From the NCBI RefSeq assembly GCF_016598575.1, contig NZ_CP066801.1, positions 930,001-994,000 of the forward strand: a DNA stretch of 64,000 nt, written 5' to 3'. This document shows, piece by piece, positions 42,701 to 50,901 of the stretch. The position numbers and the translations under genes were made by a program. The notes beneath the pieces were generated by a model. The model searched no databases. It saw only the letters and a program-made list of their open reading frames with translations, and had not been told where the DNA came from. The DNA is from Streptomyces sp. HSG2. Lineage in GTDB: Bacteria > Actinomycetota > Actinomycetes > Streptomycetales > Streptomycetaceae. Numbering within the stretch: position 1 is the stretch's first letter; each line of letters starts with the position of its first letter.

Positions 42701-43660
42701 TACCGCTGCCACCCGCGGATCGCGGACGTCGTCAACAGCCACTGCTACGGCGGCCGGTTGCGGGTGCTGACCGACGTGCGGCGGCAGGTGCCGGGACACG
42801 ATCCGGTGGGAGCGGCCGACCCGGCACCGGTGCTCGGCTGGGTCGACGTACCGTCCGGGGCGTCGGCGCGCGGCGGCGACGGGCGGTCCTGGCGGAACGC
42901 GGCGGAGGCGGAGGCCGTGCGGCGCGTGGTCGACGGTCTGCTGGCGGGACTTCCGGCGGACGCGACGGTGGGGGTGGTCACGCCGTTCCGGGCGCAGAAG
43001 GAGAAACTGGCCCGGATCTGGCGGGACGACGACCGGGTCCGGGTCGGCACCGTCCACACCTTCCAGGGCGGACAGCGTGACGTGATGGTGCTCAGCCCGG
43101 TGGCCGCGCACAACACACCACCCCGGACCACACACTGGGTCGCGAGCCAGGTCAACCTGTGGAACGTGGCGATCACCCGGGCCAAATCGCAGCTGGTCAC
43201 CGTGGGCTGCCACGCCTTCTGGCAGGAGCAGAGCGGGCTGCCGGCCCTCCTCGCCGCACGCTCGGCACCACTCGGAGCGGGCGACGGCGGCACCGCGGCC
43301 GAGGCCGGCCCGCCCGGCCCGGTGGGCGAGGCGCGCGAGGACCTCACCGACCGCCTCCAGCGGTATCTGACCGGACGGGGCGTCACCGATCTGGAGCGGG
43401 CCGTGCCGGTGGGCGGACACCCGGTGGACCTGCTGTTCACCGACGCCGGCCGGAACACGGCGGTGCTGATCGACCCCGGTCCGAGGCCCGGCGAGGATCC
43501 CGCACGACACCTCCGGCTCACCCATGCGCGAGGCGACCTGCTCACCGGACTGCCCTCCGGGGGCCACGGTGCCAAGCCCGGCCCGGTGACCCGGACGGTG
43601 CGGGTGCCCGCCTGGCGGATCATGGCGGGCGAGACCGCGCTGGCGCCGCTGTTCGACTGA
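39758..43660 (+). CDS. Caspase-like protease fused to SF1 helicase and a C-terminal nuclease-like domain
   Basis: A 1300-residue fusion. Residues 1-235: a caspase (C14) protease with His84 (YFSGHGEY) and Cys135 (LLDCCSSGS). Residues 240-560: a linker and helicase-associated region of unknown fold. Residues 570-1165: a UPF1/DNA2-like superfamily 1 helicase with Walker A GPPGTGKS (about 581-588), VVIDEASQCS (895-904), GDPMQL, DEHYRCHPRI, VGTVHTFQGGQRD (about 1095-1107) and NVAITRAKSQL. Residues 1180-1300: a small domain (VGGHPVDLLFTDA, AVLIDPG) resembling a degenerate PD-(D/E)xK or Vsr-like nuclease. It follows EACC1 by 6 nt. A defence effector role, with protease activity gated by nucleic-acid sensing, is inferred. 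Confidence 0.85.
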   Translation: MTDNDRHALLVGVSTYDSEAYRNLSAVRADLHYMRAVLENTEIGMYNECAVAAEPTRAEMLHAVETFLEARQASETALLYFSGHGEYCEQDGQLYFLTRDTDPADLPGTAVPAEFLERMLQSCRAASELVLLDCCSSGSVVQGWTAKGPAGGPDRPTPSTLLKPTGVYFITASDALQAASAMAPPGSGLGTSRFTGEIVEGLRNGRIKDGGWITPDDLFDYLTAQMTRDGVPEEQRPTKSTIRATRSLPFARSVARPVRLPALSHDATDAARRSPALLKARELAEADERDGVDPQRLLRYYADCLTAQAAAGMRPDRDAGRDKKYFLLAQGEETVQSGRGPHIVAPGSLPRPQNGRGEADGGAGTRQEYWYGYPAITLPSRDGGRGRRATVELAPLLIQQMELAPDENGRDVLRPSGVPSPHTGVVSELLDAGDAADLVARWQPAWQEGNDAQMLRAVRELLEELGLPELEPLDPSALSDRTVMRALRPGAHNAAVLLVPSGAEAMATQALVDNLLAISTRTTQITGTALDALLDGGARQAPATTAASANPVTPVAPGPCNESQEQVIASAMSRPLTVATGPPGTGKSEVVTAVVTTCVAAGQSVLVASTNNEAVNVVAERCDDIAPGLLMRTGNAEALEREAAKLERLLAEPVPAPRRGSATVGGELRNTRDTADRLRAEAAHRVGEETRLLELLGDREERAAELELPLPLLEGAWAADTDGPAALGRWADRARKTCGARWWQLGTWRRRRALAALVSAGTEHPEGAAPAWPEWAAARPVPPGLLESLADIVAVEREVRELVRGQREWDEDGLKLSRPATAEALSGLAAELSRALSAEALDRAAGLMNQRLQALRRRSGYQRSQKNLMTRIRGWAVSTHSVRQMELTPKLFDLVVIDEASQCSIPSVLPLLFRARRALIIGDPMQLGHIPGVSPQQERQARTRAGLSAAQLEHHRLTYHVYSSYHAAEQHGEGALLLDEHYRCHPRIADVVNSHCYGGRLRVLTDVRRQVPGHDPVGAADPAPVLGWVDVPSGASARGGDGRSWRNAAEAEAVRRVVDGLLAGLPADATVGVVTPFRAQKEKLARIWRDDDRVRVGTVHTFQGGQRDVMVLSPVAAHNTPPRTTHWVASQVNLWNVAITRAKSQLVTVGCHAFWQEQSGLPALLAARSAPLGAGDGGTAAEAGPPGPVGEAREDLTDRLQRYLTGRGVTDLERAVPVGGHPVDLLFTDAGRNTAVLIDPGPRPGEDPARHLRLTHARGDLLTGLPSGGHGAKPGPVTRTVRVPAWRIMAGETALAPLFD

Positions 43661-43676
43661 ACCCCCGGGCAGCGCG

Positions 43677-43702
43677 GCCGGGTTCGGGCACCCGGACCCG
43701 GC
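43677..43702. terminator. Hairpin between convergent caspase-helicase and beta-family genes
   Basis: An 11-bp stem (43677-43687 with 43692-43702, one G-T pair, 4-nt loop) lies just after the caspase-helicase stop and just before the end of the convergent beta-family gene. It can act in both directions. Confidence 0.65.
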
Positions 43703-43709
43703 GGCCCGC

Positions 43710-44765
43710 TCAGCCGCCGGGCAGGCTCCGCACGACGTACGTCATGTGCTGGAGGTTGCCGGCCCGCAGCCACTCCGTGGGCCCGCCCACCCCCTCGCTG
43801 ACCGAGAGCGGGCCGTTCGCGCAGTCGCTGAGCCATTCCTCGCCCTGTCCGGCCCGCGCTCCCCGGAACTCGGGCAGCTCAGTGATCCGGAGGGCAGCGG
43901 CTCGGTTGACGGCGATCCGGTCGGGCCCCCGGGTCAACGTCCTGACGACGACGTACGAACCGTCGGTGGTGTAGCGGAGCACACCCCAGGGCGGGCCGCC
44001 CTGCCTTCCGGGGGCCGGGGCCTGCGCGAGGGCACTCGGCGGCTGCACCCCGTAGTCGCCGTAACCGAGCAGCGGGGCATAGGCCCTGCCCGCGGCGCGC
44101 ACCTCGTGCCACATGCGCCACTCCGCCCGCGACTCGTCGTGTGGCCCTTCGTCCAGCATGTCGGCGCTGACTCGGGGAAAGCCTCCCCCGAGCAGAGTGG
44201 CGCTCCGCCAGACCGCCAACGGCATCAGCGTGTCGAGGGCGCGCAGCGCCTCCTTGCCCGCGTCGGGCCGGTCGTCGAGGACCGCGCCCATGTCGAGCAG
44301 CAGATCCACGGCCACCTCGGAACCGGTCCCGTCGAGCAGCCCCCGGACCGCCTCCCCGAGGTGACCGTTCCACTCCCCCGTGACCCGCACCCGGACACCC
44401 AGTCCGCGCAGGGAGCGCCGGGCCGCCTCCACGGCCGCCGCCTGCTGTGCCCGGGGCCTTTCGGGCCCGGTGACCGGCCGCAGCCGCCCCCACTCGCTGT
44501 ACACGGACAGGGCTTCGGCGAGGGCGGCCGTCTGGGAGTCCTCGCCGAAGGGCGCGTCGACCCACCCTCCGTGACGGCTCACGGCACTCGCCGGATCGAC
44601 GTACGTGCCGACCACAGTCGCCACCGTCTCCGGAGCCACCCCGGGCAACGGCGGGAGGTTCCACAGCGGCCTGATCGCGGCCCGGACCTCCGGCCACAGG
44701 CCCCGGACGGCGCCGGCCGCGTGCGGCTTCGTCGGCAGAACGGGAACATAGAGCGGTCCGGACAT
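43710..44765 (-). CDS. Beta-family protein
   Basis: A 351-residue protein matching the phage-like beta protein family (MSGPLYVPVLPTKPHA at the start, repeated WLRAGNLQHMTYV at the end). The family's role is unknown, but members often sit in accessory and phage-defence regions. ATG 44765 has a GGGGGAG ribosome site. It is convergent with the caspase-helicase gene. A second, IS-disrupted copy lies at 14800-16330, next to a helicase relic; both copies share long identical stretches such as GPDRIAVNRAAA and LPEFRGARAG. Confidence 0.75.
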   Translation of the reverse strand: MSGPLYVPVLPTKPHAAGAVRGLWPEVRAAIRPLWNLPPLPGVAPETVATVVGTYVDPASAVSRHGGWVDAPFGEDSQTAALAEALSVYSEWGRLRPVTGPERPRAQQAAAVEAARRSLRGLGVRVRVTGEWNGHLGEAVRGLLDGTGSEVAVDLLLDMGAVLDDRPDAGKEALRALDTLMPLAVWRSATLLGGGFPRVSADMLDEGPHDESRAEWRMWHEVRAAGRAYAPLLGYGDYGVQPPSALAQAPAPGRQGGPPWGVLRYTTDGSYVVVRTLTRGPDRIAVNRAAALRITELPEFRGARAGQGEEWLSDCANGPLSVSEGVGGPTEWLRAGNLQHMTYVVRSLPGG

Positions 44766-44870
44766 CGCGGCTCCCCCTCGGCACCGTCCGTGCGCATCCC
44801 TTCCCTTCAGGGTGCTTTCAGCCGACGGCAGCTGGAAAGAGAGCGATTCCGGCCCGCATGGCCGATGTGT

Positions 44871-45281
44871 TCAACCACGTGGTGGTGGTGTGACGCACGT
44901 TGTACGCTTCGTGACACCCGTTGGCAGGACACGCCAAGTGGACGATGCACAAGGGGAACTGAGGGGCACTCGTCGGCGCCACTCGCCGCCACTCGTCGGC
45001 AAACGCCGGGTCATCGGGATGATGACCATGCCGGAGATAGAACCGGCCGCCTCGGTGACCTCCACACGCACAGCCCTGTCACTCTTGCCCACCATCAGAA
45101 GCCCACGGTCACGCAGGGCGTACGCCGAGCGCCAATCCCCCGACGCCCGGGCTACAGGTCCTTCACCGGCCGCGAGCCGTTCGAGAAGCGCGCGCTGTCC
45201 TTCGTTCAGAGCGGACCACCGACGCACGAGCATCAGCCCACACCGCGGCCCCGCATTCTGCGCCCCAAAGTCACCTGACAC
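44871..45281 (-). pseudogene. Frameshifted winged-helix-like N-terminal gene
   Basis: The frame from 45281 (or ATG 45233) encodes RRWSALNEGQRALLERLAAGE and YALRDRGLLMVGKSDRAVRVEVTEA, the winged-helix-like start of a large actinobacterial protein type. Near 45046-45052 one base is missing: in the next frame the protein continues as GRFYLRHGHHPDDPAFADEWRR, exactly as the family expects. The rest of the gene, normally several hundred codons, is absent. It is a truncated, frameshifted relic of an accessory gene. Confidence 0.65.
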
Positions 45282-45366
45282 CCCATCAGAACGAGCGTCA
45301 TCTCAGTGTCGAGATATCGCCCGTAACACCCACACCGCACATCTTGCGCACACACGAGACGCCAGG

Positions 45367-46707
45367 TCAGGAGCCCTTCGCGGCCGGTTCAAGGATCGCG
45401 ACGCACTCCACATGGTGCGTCATCGGGAAGAGGTCGAACACCCGCAGCGTCCGGACTCGGTACCCCCCGCTCCGGAAGTATCCGAGGTCCCTGGCCAACG
45501 CGGCGGGGTCGCAGGCGACGTAGGCGACGCGCCTCGCGCCCAGCGAGACCAGATGTTCCACCGTCTTCCGCCCGGCTCCCGCCCTCGGCGGGTCGAGAAC
45601 GACGAGGTCGACGGCGGTGATGCCGGTGCGCGGCAGGACCGATTCCACCTTGCCCTGCTCGACCCGGACACGCGTGTAGTCGGCCAGGTTGTGCCGGGCG
45701 TCCTCCACCGCGCGCTTACCGGACTCGACGCCCAGCACCGCACCCTGGTCCCCCACCCGGTCGGCCAGCGCTCCGGCGAAGAGACCCACCCCGCAGTACA
45801 GGTCCAGGCACATGTCGCCCTTGCGGGGCAGGAGCCCCTGCATGACGGCGGTGACCAGTGTCTCGGCGGCCCGGGGATGGACCTGCCAGAATCCGCCGGC
45901 ACCCACCCGGTAGGTCCGGCCGTCCGCGCGTTCCCTGACGAAGGGACGACCGTGCACGCGATGGATCGCACCGTCCTTCTCCCCCACACGCAGGACCGAG
46001 ACCGGCCGGTCCAGCTCGACGAGGGGCAGTCTGGCGCCGGGCCGGGGGGTGAGGATGACCTGACGGTCGCGGGAGCCCTCGGCCGCGATCGCCTCGACCG
46101 ATGCCGTCCCCGGCCATTGGTGTCGCTCCACGCCGAGTTCGGCGATCCCGTCGGCGGCGATCAAGCACCGGTCGATCGGCTCGACCTCGTGGGAACGGTG
46201 CCGCCGCAGGCCGGCCCTGCCGTCGGCGTCGACCGCGTACTGCACGCGCGTCCGCCACCTCGGCACCTCGCCGGTCGGGAGCTTGTCCCCCTCGGCCGGC
46301 ATCACCGTGCCATCCCACCCGACGTCCTCCGGGGTGAGGCGCGCCAAGCGGAGCAGCTGCTCGGCGACGACCTCGCCCTTCAGCCGGCGCTGGGCACCGG
46401 GCTTGACGTGCTGCCAGTCGCACCCTCCGCAGCGCCCCGGCCCGGAGTAGGGGCACGGCGGCGCGACCCGATCCTTGGCCGGTCGAAGGATCTCCACGGC
46501 GTCCGCCCGCAGAAAGCGGGCGCCTTCCCCGCCCTCGGTGACGCGGGCGACGACACGCTCTCCGGGGAGCGTGTGCCGCACGAACAGCACCCGACCGCTC
46601 TCCGTACGCGCGACACAGTGCCCACCGTGCGCGACGGAGCCGACCTCGACCTCGTATTCATCGCCCACCAGGGACGCCGCAGGCTCGTTGTTCTCGTCTG
46701 GGTGCAT
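45367..46707 (-). CDS. TRAM-domain, iron-sulphur RNA uracil-5-methyltransferase (TrmA/RlmD family)
   Basis: A 446-residue SAM-dependent methyltransferase that makes 5-methyluridine in tRNA or 23S rRNA; the exact target cannot be read. Order: TRAM domain (residues about 17-75, EYEVEVGSVAHGGHCVA), an iron-sulphur cluster site (CPYSGPGRCGGC), the SAM motif LDLYCGVGLFAG, LDPPRAG, and the catalytic Cys in YVACDPAALARDL. The ATG at 46707 has GGAG 8 nt upstream; an in-frame start at 46743 lacks one. Two decayed copies of its last codons lie at 26366 and 27324. Confidence 0.9.
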   Translation of the reverse strand: MHPDENNEPAASLVGDEYEVEVGSVAHGGHCVARTESGRVLFVRHTLPGERVVARVTEGGEGARFLRADAVEILRPAKDRVAPPCPYSGPGRCGGCDWQHVKPGAQRRLKGEVVAEQLLRLARLTPEDVGWDGTVMPAEGDKLPTGEVPRWRTRVQYAVDADGRAGLRRHRSHEVEPIDRCLIAADGIAELGVERHQWPGTASVEAIAAEGSRDRQVILTPRPGARLPLVELDRPVSVLRVGEKDGAIHRVHGRPFVRERADGRTYRVGAGGFWQVHPRAAETLVTAVMQGLLPRKGDMCLDLYCGVGLFAGALADRVGDQGAVLGVESGKRAVEDARHNLADYTRVRVEQGKVESVLPRTGITAVDLVVLDPPRAGAGRKTVEHLVSLGARRVAYVACDPAALARDLGYFRSGGYRVRTLRVFDLFPMTHHVECVAILEPAAKGS

Positions 46708-46755
46708 GGCGGGGTCTCCGATGAAGCGCGGGCGGTCGGACAACAGCCGCCGAGT

Positions 46756-48804
46756 CTACGTCGACCGCGGCGTCTCCTTCGCGGCCTCCTCCGCGGGACC
46801 ACGCCGCACGGCGCCCGGGGGGTTCCAGTCCTGGCGCTTGCGCGCTCGGCGCCTGGCCACCTCCGAGGACCGCAACTGGTAGGGCACGGACGTGACCATC
46901 ACCCCCGGGGTGAACAGCAACCGGCCCTTGAGCCGGAGGGCGCTCTGGTTGTGCAGCAACTGCTCGTACCAGTGGCCCACCACGTACTCCGGGATGATCA
47001 CGGACACGGCGTCGCGTGGTGACTCCTTGCGGAGGTTCTTGACGTACTCGATCACCGGGCGCGTGACCTCGCGGTACGGGGAGTCCAGCACCTTGAGCGG
47101 GATGTCGAATCCGCGTCGCTCCCATTCCCGGCGCAGTGCCCGGGTCTCCTCCGGGTCGACGTTGACGCTGAGCGCCTCCAAGGTGTCCGAGCGCATCAGC
47201 CGGGCGTAGGCGAGGGCCCGCAGGGTGGGTCGGTGGATCTTGGAGATCAGCACCACGGAGTGGACACGGGAGGGGCGGACGACGTCGTCCTCGGGAGTCT
47301 CCGGGGCCACCAGCTCGTCGGACACCCGATCATAGTGCCGACGGATCGCGGACATCACGGCGAAGAAGATCCCCATGCCCAGCAGGGCGACCCAGGCTCC
47401 GTGGGAGAACTTGGTGACGAGCACGACGACCAGCACGACTCCGGTGAAGAAGGCACCGAAGGCGTTGATGGCCCGCGAGCGGAGCATGTGACTTCGCCTG
47501 GTCCGGTCCCGCTCGGTGCGCAGGTGACGGTTCCAGTGCCGGACCATGCCGGTCTGGCTGAGGGTGAAGGAGACGAAGACGCCGACGATGTACAGCTGGA
47601 TGAGCCGGGTCGAGTCGGCGCCGTAGATCCACACCAGCAGGGCGGCGGCACCGGCGAGGAGGACGATGCCGTTGGAGAAGGCCAGGCGGTCCCCGCGAGT
47701 GTGCAGCTGCCGCGGCAGGTAGCGGTCCTGGGCGAGGATGGATCCGAGCAGCGGGAACCCGTTGTAGGCGGTGTTGGCGGCCAGGAAGAGGACCAGTGCC
47801 GTCGCGGCCGCCAGCAGATAGAACAGCGCGCTGCCGGAGCCGAAGACCGCTTCGGCGACCTGGGAGATCACCGGGTGCTGGACGTAGTCCGGGCCGACGG
47901 GAACGCCGTCCCTGACCAGGTCGACGGCGGGGTTCTCGGCCATCCGGACGTCGGTGGCCATGGCCAGGCCGATGATGCCGCAGAACATGGTGACGGCGAG
48001 CAGGCCCATCAGCGCCAGGGTGGTGGCGGCGTTCCGCGACTTGGGCTTGCGAAAGGCCGGGACCCCGTTGGAGATCGCCTCGACGCCGGTGAGGGCCGCG
48101 CAACCGGAGGAGAAGGCACGAAGCAACAGGAAGAGCAGGGCGAACCCGGCGAGCCCCTGGTGTTCGGGCTTGATCTCCAGATCGGCGGTGGGAGCGAGCA
48201 TTCGCTCGCCCAGCACCAGACCCCGGAACGCCCCCCAGGAGATCATCAGGAGCACACCGGTGACGAAGACGTAGGTGGGGATGGCGAAGAAGGTGCCCGA
48301 CTCCTTCACCCCTCTCAGGTTCATCAGCGTCAGCAGCACGATGACGGCGATGGCGGAGAACGTCTTGTGCTCGACGACGAACGGGATCGCCGATCCGAGG
48401 TTCTCCACCCCGGCGGAGATGGAGACGGCGACGGTGAGCACGTAGTCGACCAGCAGCGCGCTCGCCACCGTCAATCCGGCACGCCGCCCCAGGTTGGTGT
48501 TGGCCACCTCGTAGTCGCCGCCCCCGCTGGGGTAGGCGCGGACGTTCTGCCGGTAGGACGCCACCACCGTGAACATCAGTACGACGACGGCCGCCGCGAT
48601 CCAGGGACTGAAGTGATAGGCCGACAGTCCGGCGATCGAGAGGATCAGCAGGACCTCTCCCGGCGCGTACGCCACCGAGGACAACGGGTCGGAGGCGAAG
48701 ACCGGAAGGGCGACTCGCTTGGGAAGCAGCGTCTCGGCCAGCCGGTCACTGCGCAGGGCGCGCCCGATGAGAATCCGTTTGGGCACGTCGGTCAGTTTGG
48801 ACAC
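46756..48804 (-). CDS. APC-superfamily permease, KimA-like (probable potassium transporter)
   Basis: A 682-residue permease with about twelve transmembrane helices (from SDPLSSVAYAPGEVLL to residue about 480) and a C-terminal soluble domain of about 180 residues (RVHSVVLISKIHRPTLRALAYA). This arrangement matches the KimA/YdaO group of potassium-proton symporters within APC. The divergent TrkA pair, also potassium-related, supports that. GTG 48804 lacks a ribosome site, but a TACGAT (-10-like) lies 8 nt upstream, so a leaderless transcript is likely. The next gene downstream, the TRAM methyltransferase, follows closely. Confidence 0.85.
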   Translation of the reverse strand: MSKLTDVPKRILIGRALRSDRLAETLLPKRVALPVFASDPLSSVAYAPGEVLLILSIAGLSAYHFSPWIAAAVVVLMFTVVASYRQNVRAYPSGGGDYEVANTNLGRRAGLTVASALLVDYVLTVAVSISAGVENLGSAIPFVVEHKTFSAIAVIVLLTLMNLRGVKESGTFFAIPTYVFVTGVLLMISWGAFRGLVLGERMLAPTADLEIKPEHQGLAGFALLFLLLRAFSSGCAALTGVEAISNGVPAFRKPKSRNAATTLALMGLLAVTMFCGIIGLAMATDVRMAENPAVDLVRDGVPVGPDYVQHPVISQVAEAVFGSGSALFYLLAAATALVLFLAANTAYNGFPLLGSILAQDRYLPRQLHTRGDRLAFSNGIVLLAGAAALLVWIYGADSTRLIQLYIVGVFVSFTLSQTGMVRHWNRHLRTERDRTRRSHMLRSRAINAFGAFFTGVVLVVVLVTKFSHGAWVALLGMGIFFAVMSAIRRHYDRVSDELVAPETPEDDVVRPSRVHSVVLISKIHRPTLRALAYARLMRSDTLEALSVNVDPEETRALRREWERRGFDIPLKVLDSPYREVTRPVIEYVKNLRKESPRDAVSVIIPEYVVGHWYEQLLHNQSALRLKGRLLFTPGVMVTSVPYQLRSSEVARRRARKRQDWNPPGAVRRGPAEEAAKETPRST

Positions 48805-49484
48805 AAGAGAGGATCGTAGGCCGTGGCGGAGGGGGCCGCCCACCCGCCACCCCGCCCGTCCGACGTCCGCTCTTCGGGTGACCCGGCGCCTTCGTGCGGC
48901 CCGGCGCACACCGGCGCGTCGGGGCCGCGCGACACCGGTCGATCACGCCCCGGGACCGGTGCGGCCCACCGTTCCTCCGCCGTCTCCGTGCCGGTCGCGG
49001 GGCGGCGCCACGCCGGCCGGGGGCCGCGGCGTGCCGCCGTACGGCCCGTTTCGCCGGGACGCCGACCGGCGAGGGGTCGGCCCCGGATCTCCGCAGCGGA
49101 TCCCCGCCCCGTCCGGCGGCGGGGGTGAGGCCCGGCTCGCGGAACCGGCTCGCCGATCACCCCCGGCGAGGCCCCGTCGATCACACGGCCCGACGTGCCG
49201 TGGCGTAGGCTCCAGACCCGATCATCGGCGCGCCCGGGCGACCGGGGCACGGACCGCCCGGAGCGGTCCCCGGTTCCGGGGGCCGGGGGTGCGACGTCCG
49301 GGAGAACCTCGGACGCGGCCACCGGCTACGCTTCCGGCTTCGGCGTGACGCCGGACGATTGCCCCATGATGGTGCCCAGCGGTCCGCTGTCGGACCGTGG
49401 CGTGCTGCCCGGCGAGCCGAGAGAGAGACATGAGCACGAGATTCACGAGGGCCGGCCGGCCCGTGGGAAGCGTGGTGTGAGGCC
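48805..49484. other. Divergent promoter region of the permease and trkA genes
   Basis: 680 bases without a supportable gene. Frames on both strands are open but proline/arginine-biased shadows. Apart from the TACGAT upstream of the permease I could not assign control elements; a regulatory RNA cannot be excluded. Confidence 0.45.
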
Positions 49485-50156
49485 ATGCACGTCGTCATCA
49501 TGGGCTGCGGGCGTGTGGGCTCCGCACTGGCCCAGAACCTGGAACAGCATGGCCACACGGTCGCGGTGATCGACCAGGACCCGACGGCCTTCCGCCGCCT
49601 GGGGTCCGGTTTCGGCGGGCGCCGGGTCACTGGCATCGGTTTCGACCAGGACACCCTGCGCGAGGCGGGCATCGAGGACGCGGGAGCCTTCGCCGCCGTG
49701 TCGAGCGGGGACAACTCCAACATCATCGCGGCCCGGGTGGCCCGGGAGATGTTCGACGTCGCCCATGTCGCCGCCCGCATCTACGACCCGCGACGGGCCG
49801 AGGTCTACCAGCGCCTGGGCATCCCCACCGTCGCCACGGTCCGCTGGACCGCCGACCAGATGCTGCGCAGGCTCCTGCCGTCCGGCGCGGAGCCGTTGTG
49901 GCGCGACCCCACGGGTGGGGTCCAGCTGGCCGAGGTGCACACCACGACTTCCTGGGTGGGACACAAGATCAGCCGACTGCAGGAGGAGACGGGTGTCCGG
50001 GTGGCGTTTCTGACCAGGCTCGGCGAGGCGGTCCTCCCGTCCTCGCAGACGGTGTTGCAGGACGGCGACCTGGTCCACGTGATGATGCGAACGGACGAGG
50101 TCGACAAGGTCGAGGCCGCCTTCGCCAAGGGGCCGGAAGGGGAGGGGGGGCACTGA
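49485..50156 (+). CDS. trkA: TrkA-family potassium regulator (first of pair)
   Basis: A 223-residue TrkA/KTN protein that gates potassium uptake channels. The RCK N-terminal NAD(H)-binding fold shows MGCGRVGSALAQNLE and VAVIDQDPTAFRRL; a TrkA-C domain follows from about residue 135 (LAEVHTTTSWVGHKISRL). Its stop overlaps the next start (TGATG). The pair resembles the ceoB/ceoC genes of actinobacteria. The channel partner may be the APC permease on the other side of the divergent promoter. Confidence 0.93.
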   Translation: MHVVIMGCGRVGSALAQNLEQHGHTVAVIDQDPTAFRRLGSGFGGRRVTGIGFDQDTLREAGIEDAGAFAAVSSGDNSNIIAARVAREMFDVAHVAARIYDPRRAEVYQRLGIPTVATVRWTADQMLRRLLPSGAEPLWRDPTGGVQLAEVHTTTSWVGHKISRLQEETGVRVAFLTRLGEAVLPSSQTVLQDGDLVHVMMRTDEVDKVEAAFAKGPEGEGGH

Positions 50157-50833
50157 TGAGGGTCGCCATCGCCGGAGCGGGCGCCGTCGGTCGTTCGATC
50201 GCCGGAGAGCTGCTGGAGAACGCCCACGAGGTTCTCCTCATCGACAAGGCACCGACCGCCATCTCCGTGGAGCGGGTTCCTCAGGCGGAGTGGCTCCTCG
50301 CCGACGCCTGCGAGATCACCTCCCTCGACGAGGCCGCCCTCCAGCGGTGCAACGTGGTGATCGCCGCGACCGGCGACGACAAGGTCAACCTGGTCGTCTC
50401 GCTGCTGGCCAAGACGGAGTACGCCGTTCCGCGCGTCGTCGCCCGGGTCAACAACCCCAAGAACGAGTGGCTGTTCAACGAGTCGTGGGGGGTGGACGTG
50501 GCGGTGTCGACCCCGCGCCTGATGTCGGCTCTGGTGGAGGAGGCGGTCAGCGTCGGGGATCTCGTGCGGCTCCTGCGCTTCAGCCACGGGGACGCCAACC
50601 TGGTGGAGCTGACGCTGCCGGAGGAGTCGGCCTTGGCGGGCACCCGGGTCGGGGACGTGGACTGGCCGCAGGACACCTCCCTGGTGACCATCATCCGCGG
50701 CAATCGCGTGCTGACACCGTCCGGCGAGGACTCTCTCGAGGCCGGTGACGAGCTTCTCTTCGTGGCCGCTCCCGCCCGGGAGGAACGTCTGGAGGAGCTG
50801 CTGTCGGCCAGACGGGACTCCACGACGAACTGA
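50156..50833 (+). CDS. trkA: TrkA-family potassium regulator (second of pair)
   Basis: A 225-residue TrkA protein with the binding motif IAGAGAVGRSIAGEL, a long KTN fold (NVVIAATGDDKVNLVVSLLAK), and a TrkA-C domain (VELTLPEESALAGTRVGDV). It is translationally coupled to the first trkA gene (TGATG), so the two probably act as a heteromeric gating ring. Confidence 0.93.
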   Translation: MRVAIAGAGAVGRSIAGELLENAHEVLLIDKAPTAISVERVPQAEWLLADACEITSLDEAALQRCNVVIAATGDDKVNLVVSLLAKTEYAVPRVVARVNNPKNEWLFNESWGVDVAVSTPRLMSALVEEAVSVGDLVRLLRFSHGDANLVELTLPEESALAGTRVGDVDWPQDTSLVTIIRGNRVLTPSGEDSLEAGDELLFVAAPAREERLEELLSARRDSTTN

Positions 50834-50901
50834 GTGAGGCGGCGCGCGCCGGTCACGACTCGGTGCGCGCCCGCGCCGGTTCCGGCCACCACCGGGCGAC
50901 G

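Noticed and set aside
47233..48819. Plus-strand frame opposite the APC permease
   Set aside because: Asp/Gly/His-rich shadow without motifs; the permease is clear on the minus strand.
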